DNA from: an uncultured Francisellaceae bacterium
GTDB taxonomy: Bacteria; Pseudomonadota; Gammaproteobacteria; UBA6186; Azoamicaceae
Reading direction: 5' to 3'
Assembly: GCA_903907935.1 (NCBI GenBank)
Contig: CAIVQA010000032.1
Span: 1 to 47,573 of the forward strand
DNA length: 47,573 nucleotides
In this document: piece after piece, positions 32,554-41,438 of the stretch
Numbering within the stretch: the first letter of the stretch is position 1
Layout: each line of letters starts with the position of its first letter
Notes under the pieces: generated by a model
Told to the model about the DNA's origin: nothing
Database searches by the model: none
Seen by the model: only the letters and a program-made list of their open reading frames with translations
Translations under genes and position numbers: made by a program

Positions 32554-33405
32554 ATGTCTAAAATTAGTGTCGTTTTGCCAGTTTATAATGGCTCAACCTA
32601 TTTAAAAGATTCTATTGAATCAGTTTTGAATCAAACCTATCCAGATTTTGAGCTTATTATTATTGATGATTGTTCTACGGATAGCTCTGGAGAAATAGCG
32701 CAAAAATATGCAAATTCTGACCAAAGAATTCTTTATTTTCGTAACCATACTAATATAAAATTACCTGAATCTTTAAATCGAGGTTTTAGAAGAGCTTCTG
32801 GAATGTATTGGACATGGACATCTTGTGACAACTTATATATGCCAAATGCATTTGAAGAATTATTAAAAGCAATCGAAAATAGCAAAGAAGTTAGTCTAGT
32901 CTATGCTTCTATGGGAATTATTGATGAACATAATAATGCGATAGGTTTGGTGGAAGCAGATCCTCTAGAGGACTTAATTTTAAGAAATGTTGTAGGAGCT
33001 TGTTTTTTATATAGAGCATCAGTTGCTAAACAGGTAGGAGAATATAATAAAGAAATGTTTTTATGCGAGGATTATGAATACTGGCTTAGAATCGCTCGTG
33101 TGTCTTTGATAAAACCAGTTCAGGCTTGCCTTTATCAATATCGTAGGCATTCTGAAAGCCTTTCTCATCATCACGAACAAGAAATTATTGCAAAAGGAAT
33201 CAAAGTACAAAAAAGTTATTATCCGTTTTTTATTAAGACTAGAAGCAAAGCTGCACTATTTTATGCCAACTTGCGTGCAAGAGATATATATAACCCATTT
33301 AGGCAATTGTATTTATTAGTAGTTTTTTTCTATAGTCCAATTATTTTTTTTAAGGAAATATATGGTCTTATCGCTAGAAGATTTAAATATGCAACAATTT
33401 CATAG
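32554..33405 (+). CDS. Family 2 glycosyltransferase
   Basis: The 283-residue GT-A-fold transferase has VVLPVYNGSTYLKDSIESVL, ELIIIDDCSTDSSGEIAQ (nucleotide-binding acidic residues), SLNRGFRRASGMYWTWTSCDNLY, where TSCDN stands in for the usual DxD site, and YEYWLRIARV with MFLCEDYEYWLR as the acceptor-side motif. The C-terminus is amphipathic or weakly hydrophobic (LYLLVVFFYSPIIFFKEI), probably associating with the membrane. It starts directly at the end of the previous gene. Confidence 0.9.
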   Translation: MSKISVVLPVYNGSTYLKDSIESVLNQTYPDFELIIIDDCSTDSSGEIAQKYANSDQRILYFRNHTNIKLPESLNRGFRRASGMYWTWTSCDNLYMPNAFEELLKAIENSKEVSLVYASMGIIDEHNNAIGLVEADPLEDLILRNVVGACFLYRASVAKQVGEYNKEMFLCEDYEYWLRIARVSLIKPVQACLYQYRRHSESLSHHHEQEIIAKGIKVQKSYYPFFIKTRSKAALFYANLRARDIYNPFRQLYLLVVFFYSPIIFFKEIYGLIARRFKYATIS

Positions 33406-33420
33406 AAGGGATTAATTAGC

Positions 33421-34191
33421 ATGAAAACAATAATTTTAGCTGGTGGTTTTGGTACCAGATTGAGCGAAGAAACAGAGATGCGTCCAAAGCCTATGGTAGA
33501 AATTGGTGGACGACCAATACTTTGGCACATAATGAAAATTTATAGTTATTACGGGTTTGATGATTTTGTATTAGCGCTAGGCTATAAAGCTGATTATATC
33601 AAAAAGTATTTTTTAGAATATGTGCGTTATTCTGGAAATATAACTGTAAGCATTAAAAATGGTGATAGTAAAATAATTCAGCGTGAACAAGATGAATGGA
33701 CCATACATCTAGAAGAAACCGGTTTAGATACTATGACAGGTGGACGCATTAAAAATCTTTCTCATTGGGTTAAAAATGAACCATTTATGGTTACATATGG
33801 CGATGGTGTTTCCGATCTTAACATAAAAGAGCTTATAACTTTTCACAAAAAAATGGGTAAACTTGCAACTATTACAGCGGTACGTCCTCCAGCTCGTTAT
33901 GGTGGACTGTTTATGGATAATGGGATTGTTAAAAAATTTACTGAAAAACCACAAACAGGTGAAGGGTGGATCAATGGTGGTTTTATTGTTTTTGAGCCTC
34001 AAGTATTAGATCTGATTAAAGGGCCAAAAAGTTCTTTAGAATCAGGGCTTTTAGAAGAGTTATCTGCTATGGGACAATTAGCTGCTTATTCTCATGATGG
34101 ATTTTGGCAATGTATGGATACTCTAAGAGACTTAAAATACCTTGAGGGTTTATGGAGTGCAGGAAATGCACCTTGGAAGGTTTGGAAATGA
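33421..34191 (+). CDS. rfbF: Glucose-1-phosphate cytidylyltransferase
   Basis: The 256-residue enzyme makes CDP-glucose from glucose-1-phosphate and CTP. It has the nucleotidyltransferase signature LAGGFGTRLSEETEMRPKPM, GGRPILWHIMKIYSYYG, NGDSKI, TGLDTMTGGRI, YGDGVSDL, and the C-terminal GGFIVFEPQVLD. These are RfbF/DdhA hallmarks rather than RmlA. It begins a CDP-sugar module; its stop overlaps rfbG (ATGA). AlgC-type mutase at 8541 could supply its substrate. Confidence 0.95.
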   Translation: MKTIILAGGFGTRLSEETEMRPKPMVEIGGRPILWHIMKIYSYYGFDDFVLALGYKADYIKKYFLEYVRYSGNITVSIKNGDSKIIQREQDEWTIHLEETGLDTMTGGRIKNLSHWVKNEPFMVTYGDGVSDLNIKELITFHKKMGKLATITAVRPPARYGGLFMDNGIVKKFTEKPQTGEGWINGGFIVFEPQVLDLIKGPKSSLESGLLEELSAMGQLAAYSHDGFWQCMDTLRDLKYLEGLWSAGNAPWKVWK

Positions 34192-35174
34192 AAAAATTTT
34201 GGCAAGATAGACGTATATTCGTAACCGGAGCCAGTGGTCTTGTTGGTGGGTGGCTTGTGGAGGAGTTATTAGCTAATCAAGCAGATGTAGTTATTTTGTT
34301 AAGAGATTGGGTGCCAGGTTCTAAATTGATAACATCTAAATTGTTAGAAAAAGCAACAATAGTTAGGGGTGATCTTTCAGATCCAAAAAATCTTGAACGT
34401 ATTTTGGCTGAATATGAAATTCAATCAGTTATTCATCTTGCAGCTCAAACAATTGTACCAATAGCAAATAAAAATCCGCTTTCCACTTTTGAATCAAATA
34501 TAGCTGGAACTTGGAATTTATTAGAAGCTTCTAGATCTATAAAAACTATTCAATCTATTGTTATTGCATCTTCTGATAAAGCTTATGGGGATGTTTCCTT
34601 TCTTCCTTATAAAGAAGATATGCCATTATGTGCTATATATCCTTACGATGTTAGTAAGGCTTGTGCAGATCTAATCAGTGTAAGCTACGCAAAAACTTTT
34701 GAGATGCCAATTGCAATTACTAGGTGTGGTAATTTTTTTGGTGGTGGTGATTTAAATTGGAATAGAATAATTCCTGGAACTATTCGTGCTATTATTAGAG
34801 GTCAAGCACCAATAATTCGTTCAGATGGAACACTTGTTCGTGATTATATATATGTTGAAGATGCTGTTAGTGCTTATATGACTTTAACAAAAGCACTAAG
34901 TTTGAATAAAATAACTACAGGTGAGGCATTTAATTTTTCCAATGAAACTAGATGTAACGTTTTAGAAATTACCAAAACAATTATTAATATTTTTGGATCA
35001 AATCTTGAACCAATTATAGGTGGGCATAATCATGGAGAGATCCAGGCACAGTACCTGGACTCAACTAAGGCCAGAAAAATGTTAAATTGGATCCCTAAAT
35101 ATGGTCTTGAAGAAGGTCTTAAAAAAACAATTTCCTGGTATAAAAATTATTTAGAAACCATTCAATATGCTTAA
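34188..35174 (+). CDS. rfbG: CDP-glucose 4,6-dehydratase-like SDR
   Basis: The 328-residue NAD-dependent enzyme converts CDP-glucose to the 4-keto-6-deoxy form. It shows FWQDRRIFVTGASGLVGGWL, IHLAAQTIVPIANKNPLSTFESNI, SSDKAYGD, the catalytic YPYDVSKACADL, and VRDYIYVEDAV. It is about 30 residues shorter than classic RfbG, so a sister subfamily of the CDP-sugar dehydratases is possible. I start it at the ATG at 34188, which overlaps the rfbF stop, instead of the earlier in-frame codon inside rfbF. It ends 8 nt into the C-methyltransferase gene. Confidence 0.88.
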   Translation: MKKFWQDRRIFVTGASGLVGGWLVEELLANQADVVILLRDWVPGSKLITSKLLEKATIVRGDLSDPKNLERILAEYEIQSVIHLAAQTIVPIANKNPLSTFESNIAGTWNLLEASRSIKTIQSIVIASSDKAYGDVSFLPYKEDMPLCAIYPYDVSKACADLISVSYAKTFEMPIAITRCGNFFGGGDLNWNRIIPGTIRAIIRGQAPIIRSDGTLVRDYIYVEDAVSAYMTLTKALSLNKITTGEAFNFSNETRCNVLEITKTIINIFGSNLEPIIGGHNHGEIQAQYLDSTKARKMLNWIPKYGLEEGLKKTISWYKNYLETIQYA

Positions 35175-36381
35175 GTGTCGCTCTTGTTCTTCTGAACATT
35201 TATCTTCTATTATTCCATTAGGCCGGTTGCCATTAGCAAATGCTTTGATAAAAGTTAATAAAGAAAAATTAGAACAAACTTATAATCTAGAAGTAATGCT
35301 TTGTACAGATTGTGGATTAGCGCAATTAAAAGACTTGATAGATCCAAAGGATCTATTTTCTGAATATATATATTTTTCATCCAATTCAGAAGAGATGTTA
35401 ACATCTGTTGCAGAATTAGTTAATCGTATTATCCCAACATTTGAGAAAGATGCTTTTGTTATAGAAATTGCTAGTAATGATGGTTATTTATTAAAAAACT
35501 ATATTAATAAGGGTATAAAAGTTTTAGGGATTGATCCAGCTGAAAATATTGCAAAAGTAGCTAATTCAAATAATGTACCAACAAGGTGTGCATTTTTTGG
35601 TGAACAGCTTGCAAAAGAGCTAGTTATGTTAGATCAAAAAGCTGATATTATTCATGCTAATAATGTAATGGCGCATGTTCCGGATCTTAATGGTTTTGTT
35701 AAAGGATTAAAAATTCTTCTTAAAGAAAGTGGAGTTGCTATTATAGAAGTTCCACATTTTCTAGAACTTGTTAATAGATTTGAGTTTGATACGATATATC
35801 ATGAACATGTCTATTATTTCTCCGTGATGGCTCTGAAACCTTTATTTAAACGTTACGATCTAGAGATTTACAATATTGAAAAAATACCCATACATGGCGG
35901 TAGTTTACGTCTTTTTATTAATCATAGTGGGAAAAAAAATATAGATCCAATTGTTGAAGAAATCATTCAAGATGAAATATCTTATGGTTTAAAAAATCGG
36001 AAAATATATGATCAATTTATGAAAAAATTAGAACAACTTAAAGATAGTTTGAATAATAAGCTGCACAATTTAAAGTCTCAAGGTGCTATTATTGCAGCTT
36101 ATGGGGCATCTGCTAAAGGAACAACTCTTTTAAATTATTTTAGAATTGGTAAAGAGTTGATTGACTTTGTTGTGGATCGTAGTTTGGTTAAACAAGGCTT
36201 GTATACACCTGGCACGCAGCTTGAAATTTTATGCCCATCACAACTTGTCGAAAGAAATATAACTCATGCTCTTCTTTTAACATGGAATTTTGCAAAAGAA
36301 ATTATCAAACAGCAACAAGATTTTATAGGTAAGGGTGGTAAATTTATTCTACCTTTACCAGAAGTAAAGGTTATGCCGTGA
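35167..36381 (+). CDS. Sugar C-methyltransferase (TylC3/NovU-type)
   Basis: The 404-residue three-domain enzyme has an N-terminal zinc-binding part (CRSCSS and CTDCGLAQL), a SAM-binding core (about 95-200; VIEIASNDGYLLKNYINKG, LGIDPAENIA) and a C-terminal domain with IAAYGASAKGTTLLNYF. This build is typical of enzymes that put a methyl group on carbon of a keto-deoxysugar, giving branched sugars. With RfbF and RfbG just upstream, the likely substrate is a CDP-4-keto-6-deoxyhexose. The stop overlaps the GTG start of the next gene. Confidence 0.9.
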   Translation: MLKCRSCSSEHLSSIIPLGRLPLANALIKVNKEKLEQTYNLEVMLCTDCGLAQLKDLIDPKDLFSEYIYFSSNSEEMLTSVAELVNRIIPTFEKDAFVIEIASNDGYLLKNYINKGIKVLGIDPAENIAKVANSNNVPTRCAFFGEQLAKELVMLDQKADIIHANNVMAHVPDLNGFVKGLKILLKESGVAIIEVPHFLELVNRFEFDTIYHEHVYYFSVMALKPLFKRYDLEIYNIEKIPIHGGSLRLFINHSGKKNIDPIVEEIIQDEISYGLKNRKIYDQFMKKLEQLKDSLNNKLHNLKSQGAIIAAYGASAKGTTLLNYFRIGKELIDFVVDRSLVKQGLYTPGTQLEILCPSQLVERNITHALLLTWNFAKEIIKQQQDFIGKGGKFILPLPEVKVMP

Positions 36382-36839
36382 AGTTTACGCCATTACCTCT
36401 TGTTGGGGCTTACCTTATTGAACTTGATCAGTATGTAGATGAACGTGGATATTTTGCTCGTACATTTTGTAAACAAGAATTTGCGGTTTATGGTCTTGTT
36501 ACAGAATTTATCCAAATGAGTACATCATTTAATAAAATTAAGGGACAAATTAGGGGTATGCATTATCAAGAAGATCCTTATGCTGAAACTAAAATTGTTC
36601 GTTGTACGCGTGGATCTATTTATGACGTTATGGTAGATTTGCGGAAAGGTTCACCAACTTATAACAAGTGGTACGGTGGGATTTTATCTGCAGATAATGG
36701 AAAAATGTTTTATATTCCCAAAGGTTTTGCGCATGGATATAAAACATTAGAAGACAATACAGAGTTATTTTATATGATGGATCAGGTGTATGTAAAAGAG
36801 GCTGCGAGAGAGATAGTGTGTGATGCAATCAATTTCTAA
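36378..36839 (+). CDS. RmlC-like sugar 3,5-epimerase, shortened C-terminus
   Basis: The 153-residue cupin has PLPLVGAYLIELDQYVDERGYFARTFCKQEF, the active-site GQIRGMHYQEDPYAETKIVRCTRGSIYDVMVDLR and PKGFAHGYKTLEDNTE, all as in dTDP-4-dehydrorhamnose 3,5-epimerase. It ends KEAAREIVCDAINF, about 20-30 residues short of the usual length and without the typical RYDDPA...IEWP tail. It probably epimerises the CDP-4-keto sugar made upstream. The start is a GTG overlapping the previous stop; the next gene begins inside its 3' end. The clipped tail may reflect a recombination joint or a subfamily trait. Confidence 0.85.
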   Translation: MKFTPLPLVGAYLIELDQYVDERGYFARTFCKQEFAVYGLVTEFIQMSTSFNKIKGQIRGMHYQEDPYAETKIVRCTRGSIYDVMVDLRKGSPTYNKWYGGILSADNGKMFYIPKGFAHGYKTLEDNTELFYMMDQVYVKEAAREIVCDAINF

Positions 36840-37314
36840 AACAGCTAATATTTCAAAACTTTGCGATATAGAAAGTTCTATTAAGGGTTCTATTTTTCAG
36901 GTTGGTGATGAAACTGTGATTGATTCGTTTGTTAAAGTTAAATTTGCTGGTGGAATTGGTAATATATTAATTGGGAATAGATGCTATATAAATTCAGGAT
37001 GCATATTATATTCTGGGAATGGGATTAATATAGGAAATAATGTCATTATTGCAGCAAATTGTGTGTTCGCTCCTACAAATCATTGTTATTCTGATAAAAA
37101 CATTCCTATTAGGGATCAAGGATTTATGAAATCTAAAGGTGGCATAATTATAGAAGATAACGTATGGATTGGCGCGGGGACAGTTATTTTAGATGGATCA
37201 ATTATAAGGACTGGTTGTGTAATTGGAGCTCAATCCCTTGTAAGACATGAGCTGCACGAGCATTCAGTGTATGTTGGAAATCCAATAAAACTTTTGAGGA
37301 AAAAAAATGAGTAG
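36823..37314 (+). CDS. Hexapeptide-repeat acyltransferase
   Basis: The 163-residue left-handed beta-helix acetyltransferase belongs to the WcaF/LacA-like group: repeated I-x-I-G-x turns (NILIGNRCYINSGC, GINIGNNVIIAANC), FAPTNHCYSDKNIPIRDQG with the probable catalytic His, and IIIEDNVWIGAGTVILDGSIIRTGCVIGAQS. It would O- or N-acetylate a sugar of this cluster, possibly the amino sugar made by the DegT-like enzyme encoded next. The ATG at 36823 is chosen over a GTG just before it; it overlaps the epimerase gene by 17 nt. Confidence 0.87.
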   Translation: MQSISKTANISKLCDIESSIKGSIFQVGDETVIDSFVKVKFAGGIGNILIGNRCYINSGCILYSGNGINIGNNVIIAANCVFAPTNHCYSDKNIPIRDQGFMKSKGGIIIEDNVWIGAGTVILDGSIIRTGCVIGAQSLVRHELHEHSVYVGNPIKLLRKKNE

Positions 37315-38449
37315 CGTACCAGTATTTAAACCTTTAATAGAAGATCTTGAAATAGCAAGTGCAGTTTCTTCTCTTGAAAATGGATGGTTGGGAATGGGCA
37401 GCTATGTTGGAAATTTTGAAAAAAAATTAGAAAATTTAATAAGTTCAATAGATAATCCTTTATATGCCATAGCTGTAAGTACAGGACACGCTGCACTACA
37501 TCTTGCTTTACTAGATATTGGAGTTAAAGAAGGTGATGAAGTTATTACTGCTTCCTTCAATAATATCGCTGATTTTCAGGCTATTTTAGCAACTGGTGCT
37601 AAACCTGTATTTTGTGACATTAATGAGGAAACATTATGTATTGATATTCAAAGTGTAAAAAGAGTTGCTTCCCCTAAAACAAAAGCAATAATTATTATGG
37701 ATTATGCATGTCATTTTTGTGATTATGAATCTTTTTTTAACCTTCAAGAAGAAACTGGTATAACGATAATTCATGACGCAGCCCATTCTTTTGGTGGTTT
37801 TTACAAGAACAAAAGAATTGGTGGTATTTTTGACTATACAATGTACAGTTTTGATCCTGTAAAAAATGTAACATGTATTGATGGTGGTGCTTTATTGGTA
37901 AAAAACACTGAAACATTATGTCGTTTAAGAGAAATGAGGCTTATAGGAATGGGGCAACCATCTGAAGTTATGTACCAAAATAAAAGAGCTTGGACATATG
38001 ATGTTAAAAGGTTAGGATTTAGGTACCATATGGCCAATCTGCATGCTGCCATAGGACTTTCTCAGTTAAACAAATTACCTGAAATACTTGAGACTAGATT
38101 AAATTCATTTTCATACTATAAAAATAATCTGGAAGATTGTAAAAATATAAAGCTACCAGCTCAATTTCTTTCAAATTCAAAACCGCTACCTTTCATTTTT
38201 TATTTAAAAATTGAAAAGGAGCAGCGTGATAAATTTATTGAATTCATGAAAAAAAGGAATATTGATACCGGCATTCATTGGCAGCCTGGTCATAAATTTA
38301 CCCTTTTTAAAGACTGCAAAAAAGATATCTTGAAAGTAACTGAACAAGTCACAAAACAAATAGTTACAATTCCATTTTATTCAAAAATGTCTAAGAACAC
38401 TCAAGATATTGTTATTAAATCAATAAGAGAATTTGATGATGAAACATAA
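37307..38449 (+). CDS. DegT/DnrJ/EryC1 sugar aminotransferase
   Basis: The 380-residue PLP enzyme has SVPVFKPLIEDLEI, GWLGMGSYVGNFEKKL, VSTGHAALHLALL, IHDAAHSFGGFYKNKRIGG, the PLP-Lys region YSFDPVKNVTCIDGGAL and GFRYHMANLHAAIG. It would aminate a 4-keto (or 3-keto) nucleotide sugar; its place after rfbF-rfbG and the C-methyltransferase suggests a CDP sugar, but the substrate is not proven. It overlaps the acyltransferase by 8 nt, consistent with an amination-then-acylation pair. This is the third sugar aminotransferase of the operon of DegT type (with 20525 and pseC). Confidence 0.88.
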   Translation: MSSVPVFKPLIEDLEIASAVSSLENGWLGMGSYVGNFEKKLENLISSIDNPLYAIAVSTGHAALHLALLDIGVKEGDEVITASFNNIADFQAILATGAKPVFCDINEETLCIDIQSVKRVASPKTKAIIIMDYACHFCDYESFFNLQEETGITIIHDAAHSFGGFYKNKRIGGIFDYTMYSFDPVKNVTCIDGGALLVKNTETLCRLREMRLIGMGQPSEVMYQNKRAWTYDVKRLGFRYHMANLHAAIGLSQLNKLPEILETRLNSFSYYKNNLEDCKNIKLPAQFLSNSKPLPFIFYLKIEKEQRDKFIEFMKKRNIDTGIHWQPGHKFTLFKDCKKDILKVTEQVTKQIVTIPFYSKMSKNTQDIVIKSIREFDDET

Positions 38450-39206
38450 AATAGAAATACACAATAACAACATTATTCTTTTTCGTGAGGATGGATCTCG
38501 CATTGAATTAGGTAGTAAAGAAGCTTTCAGTATATTAAAGAAATTATGGTTGAAAGCTGGGTGGGATACAAAATATGTATATTCATTTACTTGGTTGGGG
38601 CGTCCAATAATTCAATTGCCTGATGATATGATACGTATCCAAGAGGTTATTTATCAAATAAAACCCACTTTAATTATCGAAACAGGAATTGCTCATGGAG
38701 GATCTTTGATATTTTATGCATCACTTCTAAAAATGCTTGGTAAGGGGCGTGTAGTAGGTGTTGATATTGAAATTAGAGAACATAATAAAAAAGCTATAAA
38801 AGATCATGTAATGTCCTCTATGATTACTTTAATTGAAGGCAGTTCAATTGACAATACTACTGTGAGGCGTGTAGAACAAGAAATCAATCAAGATGATATT
38901 GTGCTAGTAATTCTTGATTCTAATCATTCAAAAGATCATGTGCTGCATGAACTTAGGCTTTATTCAAAATTTGTCAGCAATAGTTCTTATATAGTTGCAA
39001 CTGATGGTATTATGCAAGAGGTTGTTGGTGGGCCAAGAACTAAGGATGATTGGATTTGGAATAACCCACAACAAGCAGTCAAAGAATTTTTAGAAGAAAA
39101 TGATTGTTTTATCTTAGAAAACATTAAACCAATTTTTAATGAGTCTATAGTTGATTCATCTCCAACATATTGGCCTAATGCATGGCTAAAGAAAATTAAG
39201 ATGTAA
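38436..39206 (+). CDS. CmcI/cephalosporin hydroxylase-family methyltransferase-like protein
   Basis: The 256-residue product belongs to the CmcI family, which despite its historical name has a SAM-binding Rossmann fold. WLGRPIIQLPDDMIRIQEVI, LIIETGIAHGGSLIFYASLL (SAM loop), GVDIEIREHNKKAI, and VILDSNHSKDHVLHELRLYSKFV fit. In polysaccharide clusters these proteins are usually regarded as sugar O-methyltransferases. Two adjacent in-frame ATGs (38436, 38439) can serve as start. It overlaps the aminotransferase gene end by 14 nt. Confidence 0.85.
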   Translation: MMKHKIEIHNNNIILFREDGSRIELGSKEAFSILKKLWLKAGWDTKYVYSFTWLGRPIIQLPDDMIRIQEVIYQIKPTLIIETGIAHGGSLIFYASLLKMLGKGRVVGVDIEIREHNKKAIKDHVMSSMITLIEGSSIDNTTVRRVEQEINQDDIVLVILDSNHSKDHVLHELRLYSKFVSNSSYIVATDGIMQEVVGGPRTKDDWIWNNPQQAVKEFLEENDCFILENIKPIFNESIVDSSPTYWPNAWLKKIKM

Positions 39207-39222
39207 AAAAAGATTCATTAAT

Positions 39223-40320
39223 ATGAATTATCAATTTTCAATAGTGATTCCTTATTATGCTCACTCAAATACAATTGATTTTGTGAAGCGGCAATTAAAT
39301 TACTATCATTTCAATTTAACGTCTATGGTTGTTATTTTAGCTGTATCTGGTGATGAAGTTGTCAAAGTTGAATTAGAACAGTATATTATAAAATTAAATG
39401 ATCCTCGTTTTGTGATTTTTACTACAGATGAAAGTGATATTACAAATTATCAGTCTTTTGTAAAAAAAATTTCTAACGCACTTCAAATGGTTACCACGCC
39501 ATATGTTGTTATTAACGGAGCAGATGATGTTATAATACCAGAAGCTGCACGTCATGGGAGTGAAATTTTAGCTAATAATTTAGATATAGCAGGAGTGAAG
39601 GGTTATACTATTTATTTTAATTGTGAATTAGGTGAATTGTTAATTTCTAATGATTTAGAAATTCTTGATAATTGTCCATTTAAGAGAGTTAAAGAAGCCA
39701 TTAAAGATTGCGACTCGATTTTTTATATTATAAGAAGAACAAACGAATTAGCGAGAGAACATATAAATATAACTATTTTATCAGATAAATCTAATGTTAT
39801 TCGCAATAGCCCATATCATATAGAACACTTTAAAGCCTTAAGCGTAACTTCTTTAGGAAAAGTTTATGTATTTAAATTTCCGTGGAGGCTACAAAGTTCT
39901 CATAAAAATAATCACTCCTCATATACCCCAGCTTCTTTTATTAGGGTAGAGCTTGGAGTTATAGATAAGGCTTCCTATGAATGGTTTAAATCAGTAAATC
40001 AAAATATGCAAGGGTTAAGTTATAATTACTATAAATTTTTATGGATGTGTTCCCAAATAAGAGGTATTTCCGTAACATTAAAGCAGATAGCCTATCATTA
40101 TATATATAAAAATTGTAGCTTAATAACTTCTATCCGTATTTTTATATATTTTGTATTAAACAAAATATTTGTCTTATCAAAAAAATGTTTCTTTAATAAA
40201 TCAAACTTTTTTAAAAATGGAGAAGATTTCTTTAAAACAGAGCAATATAGCTTATTAAAAAAATATTATTTTTCTGAGAAAGACATAAAGTTAATAGAAT
40301 CTAAAGAGACTCTTACGTAA
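39223..40320 (+). CDS. Glycosyltransferase of the TIGR00180-like GT-A group
   Basis: The 365-residue product starts FSIVIPYYAHSNTIDFVKRQL, the beginning of a GT-A fold, and has VINGADDVIIPEAARHG with an acidic NGADD cluster in the DxD position, and LDIAGVKGYTIYFNC. The length and the loosely conserved, basic, aromatic C-terminus (about 280-365, with IYFVLNKIFVLSKKCF) are as in glycosyltransferases of this group. It probably adds one sugar of the glycan at the cytoplasmic membrane face. Donor and acceptor are unknown. Confidence 0.78.
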   Translation: MNYQFSIVIPYYAHSNTIDFVKRQLNYYHFNLTSMVVILAVSGDEVVKVELEQYIIKLNDPRFVIFTTDESDITNYQSFVKKISNALQMVTTPYVVINGADDVIIPEAARHGSEILANNLDIAGVKGYTIYFNCELGELLISNDLEILDNCPFKRVKEAIKDCDSIFYIIRRTNELAREHINITILSDKSNVIRNSPYHIEHFKALSVTSLGKVYVFKFPWRLQSSHKNNHSSYTPASFIRVELGVIDKASYEWFKSVNQNMQGLSYNYYKFLWMCSQIRGISVTLKQIAYHYIYKNCSLITSIRIFIYFVLNKIFVLSKKCFFNKSNFFKNGEDFFKTEQYSLLKKYYFSEKDIKLIESKETLT

Positions 40321-40327
40321 AAACAAA

Positions 40328-41437
40328 ATGCCAAAATTGAAAATACTAACCATTTTTGGAACGCGTCCGGAAGTGATTAAACTTGCACCTTTTATTAAGG
40401 CTATAGAAGCTGATTCTGAATGTATTAGTGTAACGTGCGCTACAACTCAACATCGTGAATTGCAAAATGATATTCTCAACCTTTTTAAGATTAAGCCTAA
40501 TTATGATCTAGATATAATGATACAAGATCAAGATCTATTTTATATTACAAACATTTTATTAGAAAAAATAAAGACAGTTTTAAATAATGAAAATCCAGAT
40601 TTAATAGTTGTTCAAGGTGATACAACAACCGCATTTGTTGCAGCTCTAGCTGGATTTTATAAAAAAATTCCGATTGTTCATGCCGAGGCAGGTTTAAGAA
40701 CAGGTAATCTTTATAGTCCTTTTCCTGAAGAGGCGAACCGCGTTCTTATTGCTCATCTAGCAACACTTCATATGGCTCCCACCCAAAGAGCTGTTAATAA
40801 TTTGGCTAGAGAGGGGGTTTTTGAGAATGTTTTTATGGTAGGCAATACGATTGTTGATAGTGTTTACTGGGCTTTGGAAAATTTCGTTCCTTACAGTGAA
40901 TTTATAAAAGAAATAATAAAATCACCAAAACAGAAAATACTTATTACTGTTCATCGACGTGAAAATTTTGGTGAGCCTTTGAACAATATATGTATGGCTA
41001 TTAAAGATCTTTGCAGGCTTTATCCTGAATGTACATTTGTTTGGCCAGTGCATCCTAATCCAAATGTTAGAACTGTTGTCTTTCAATTATTACAAGGCAT
41101 TGATAATCTACATCTTATGGAGCCTTTACCTTATTCAGATTTATTGCTCTTTATTAATGCATGTTCATTAATTTTATCAGATTCTGGTGGAATTCAAGAA
41201 GAAGCGTGTATTTTAGGGAAGAATATTATTATTTTGAGGAATGAAACAGAACGTCCAGAGGTTGTTGAGGCTGGTTATGGAGTATTAGCTGGGGCGGATC
41301 AAGATCAAATATTATTATTTTTTAATAAATTTATAAATTTATCTAGTTCAAAAAATATGAAAGAAAACATATACGGAAGATTAGGAGTATCTAAAAAGAT
41401 TTTATCAGAAATAAAAAACTATTTTAGTGCTAAATAA
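40328..41437 (+). CDS. wecB: UDP-N-acetylglucosamine 2-epimerase (non-hydrolysing)
   Basis: The 369-residue GT-B-like epimerase converts UDP-GlcNAc to UDP-ManNAc. Complete motifs include ILTIFGTRPEVIKLAPFIKA, TTQHRELQ, VVQGDTTTAFVAALAGFY, VHAEAGLRTGNLYSPFPEEANR, ITVHRRENFGEPL, and SDSGGIQEEACILGKN with RNETERPEVVEAGYG. UDP-ManNAc could be a building block of the glycan or be oxidised by a WecC-like enzyme elsewhere; none is in this window. It follows the glycosyltransferase by seven bases. Confidence 0.94.
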   Translation: MPKLKILTIFGTRPEVIKLAPFIKAIEADSECISVTCATTQHRELQNDILNLFKIKPNYDLDIMIQDQDLFYITNILLEKIKTVLNNENPDLIVVQGDTTTAFVAALAGFYKKIPIVHAEAGLRTGNLYSPFPEEANRVLIAHLATLHMAPTQRAVNNLAREGVFENVFMVGNTIVDSVYWALENFVPYSEFIKEIIKSPKQKILITVHRRENFGEPLNNICMAIKDLCRLYPECTFVWPVHPNPNVRTVVFQLLQGIDNLHLMEPLPYSDLLLFINACSLILSDSGGIQEEACILGKNIIILRNETERPEVVEAGYGVLAGADQDQILLFFNKFINLSSSKNMKENIYGRLGVSKKILSEIKNYFSAK

Positions 41438-41438
41438 T

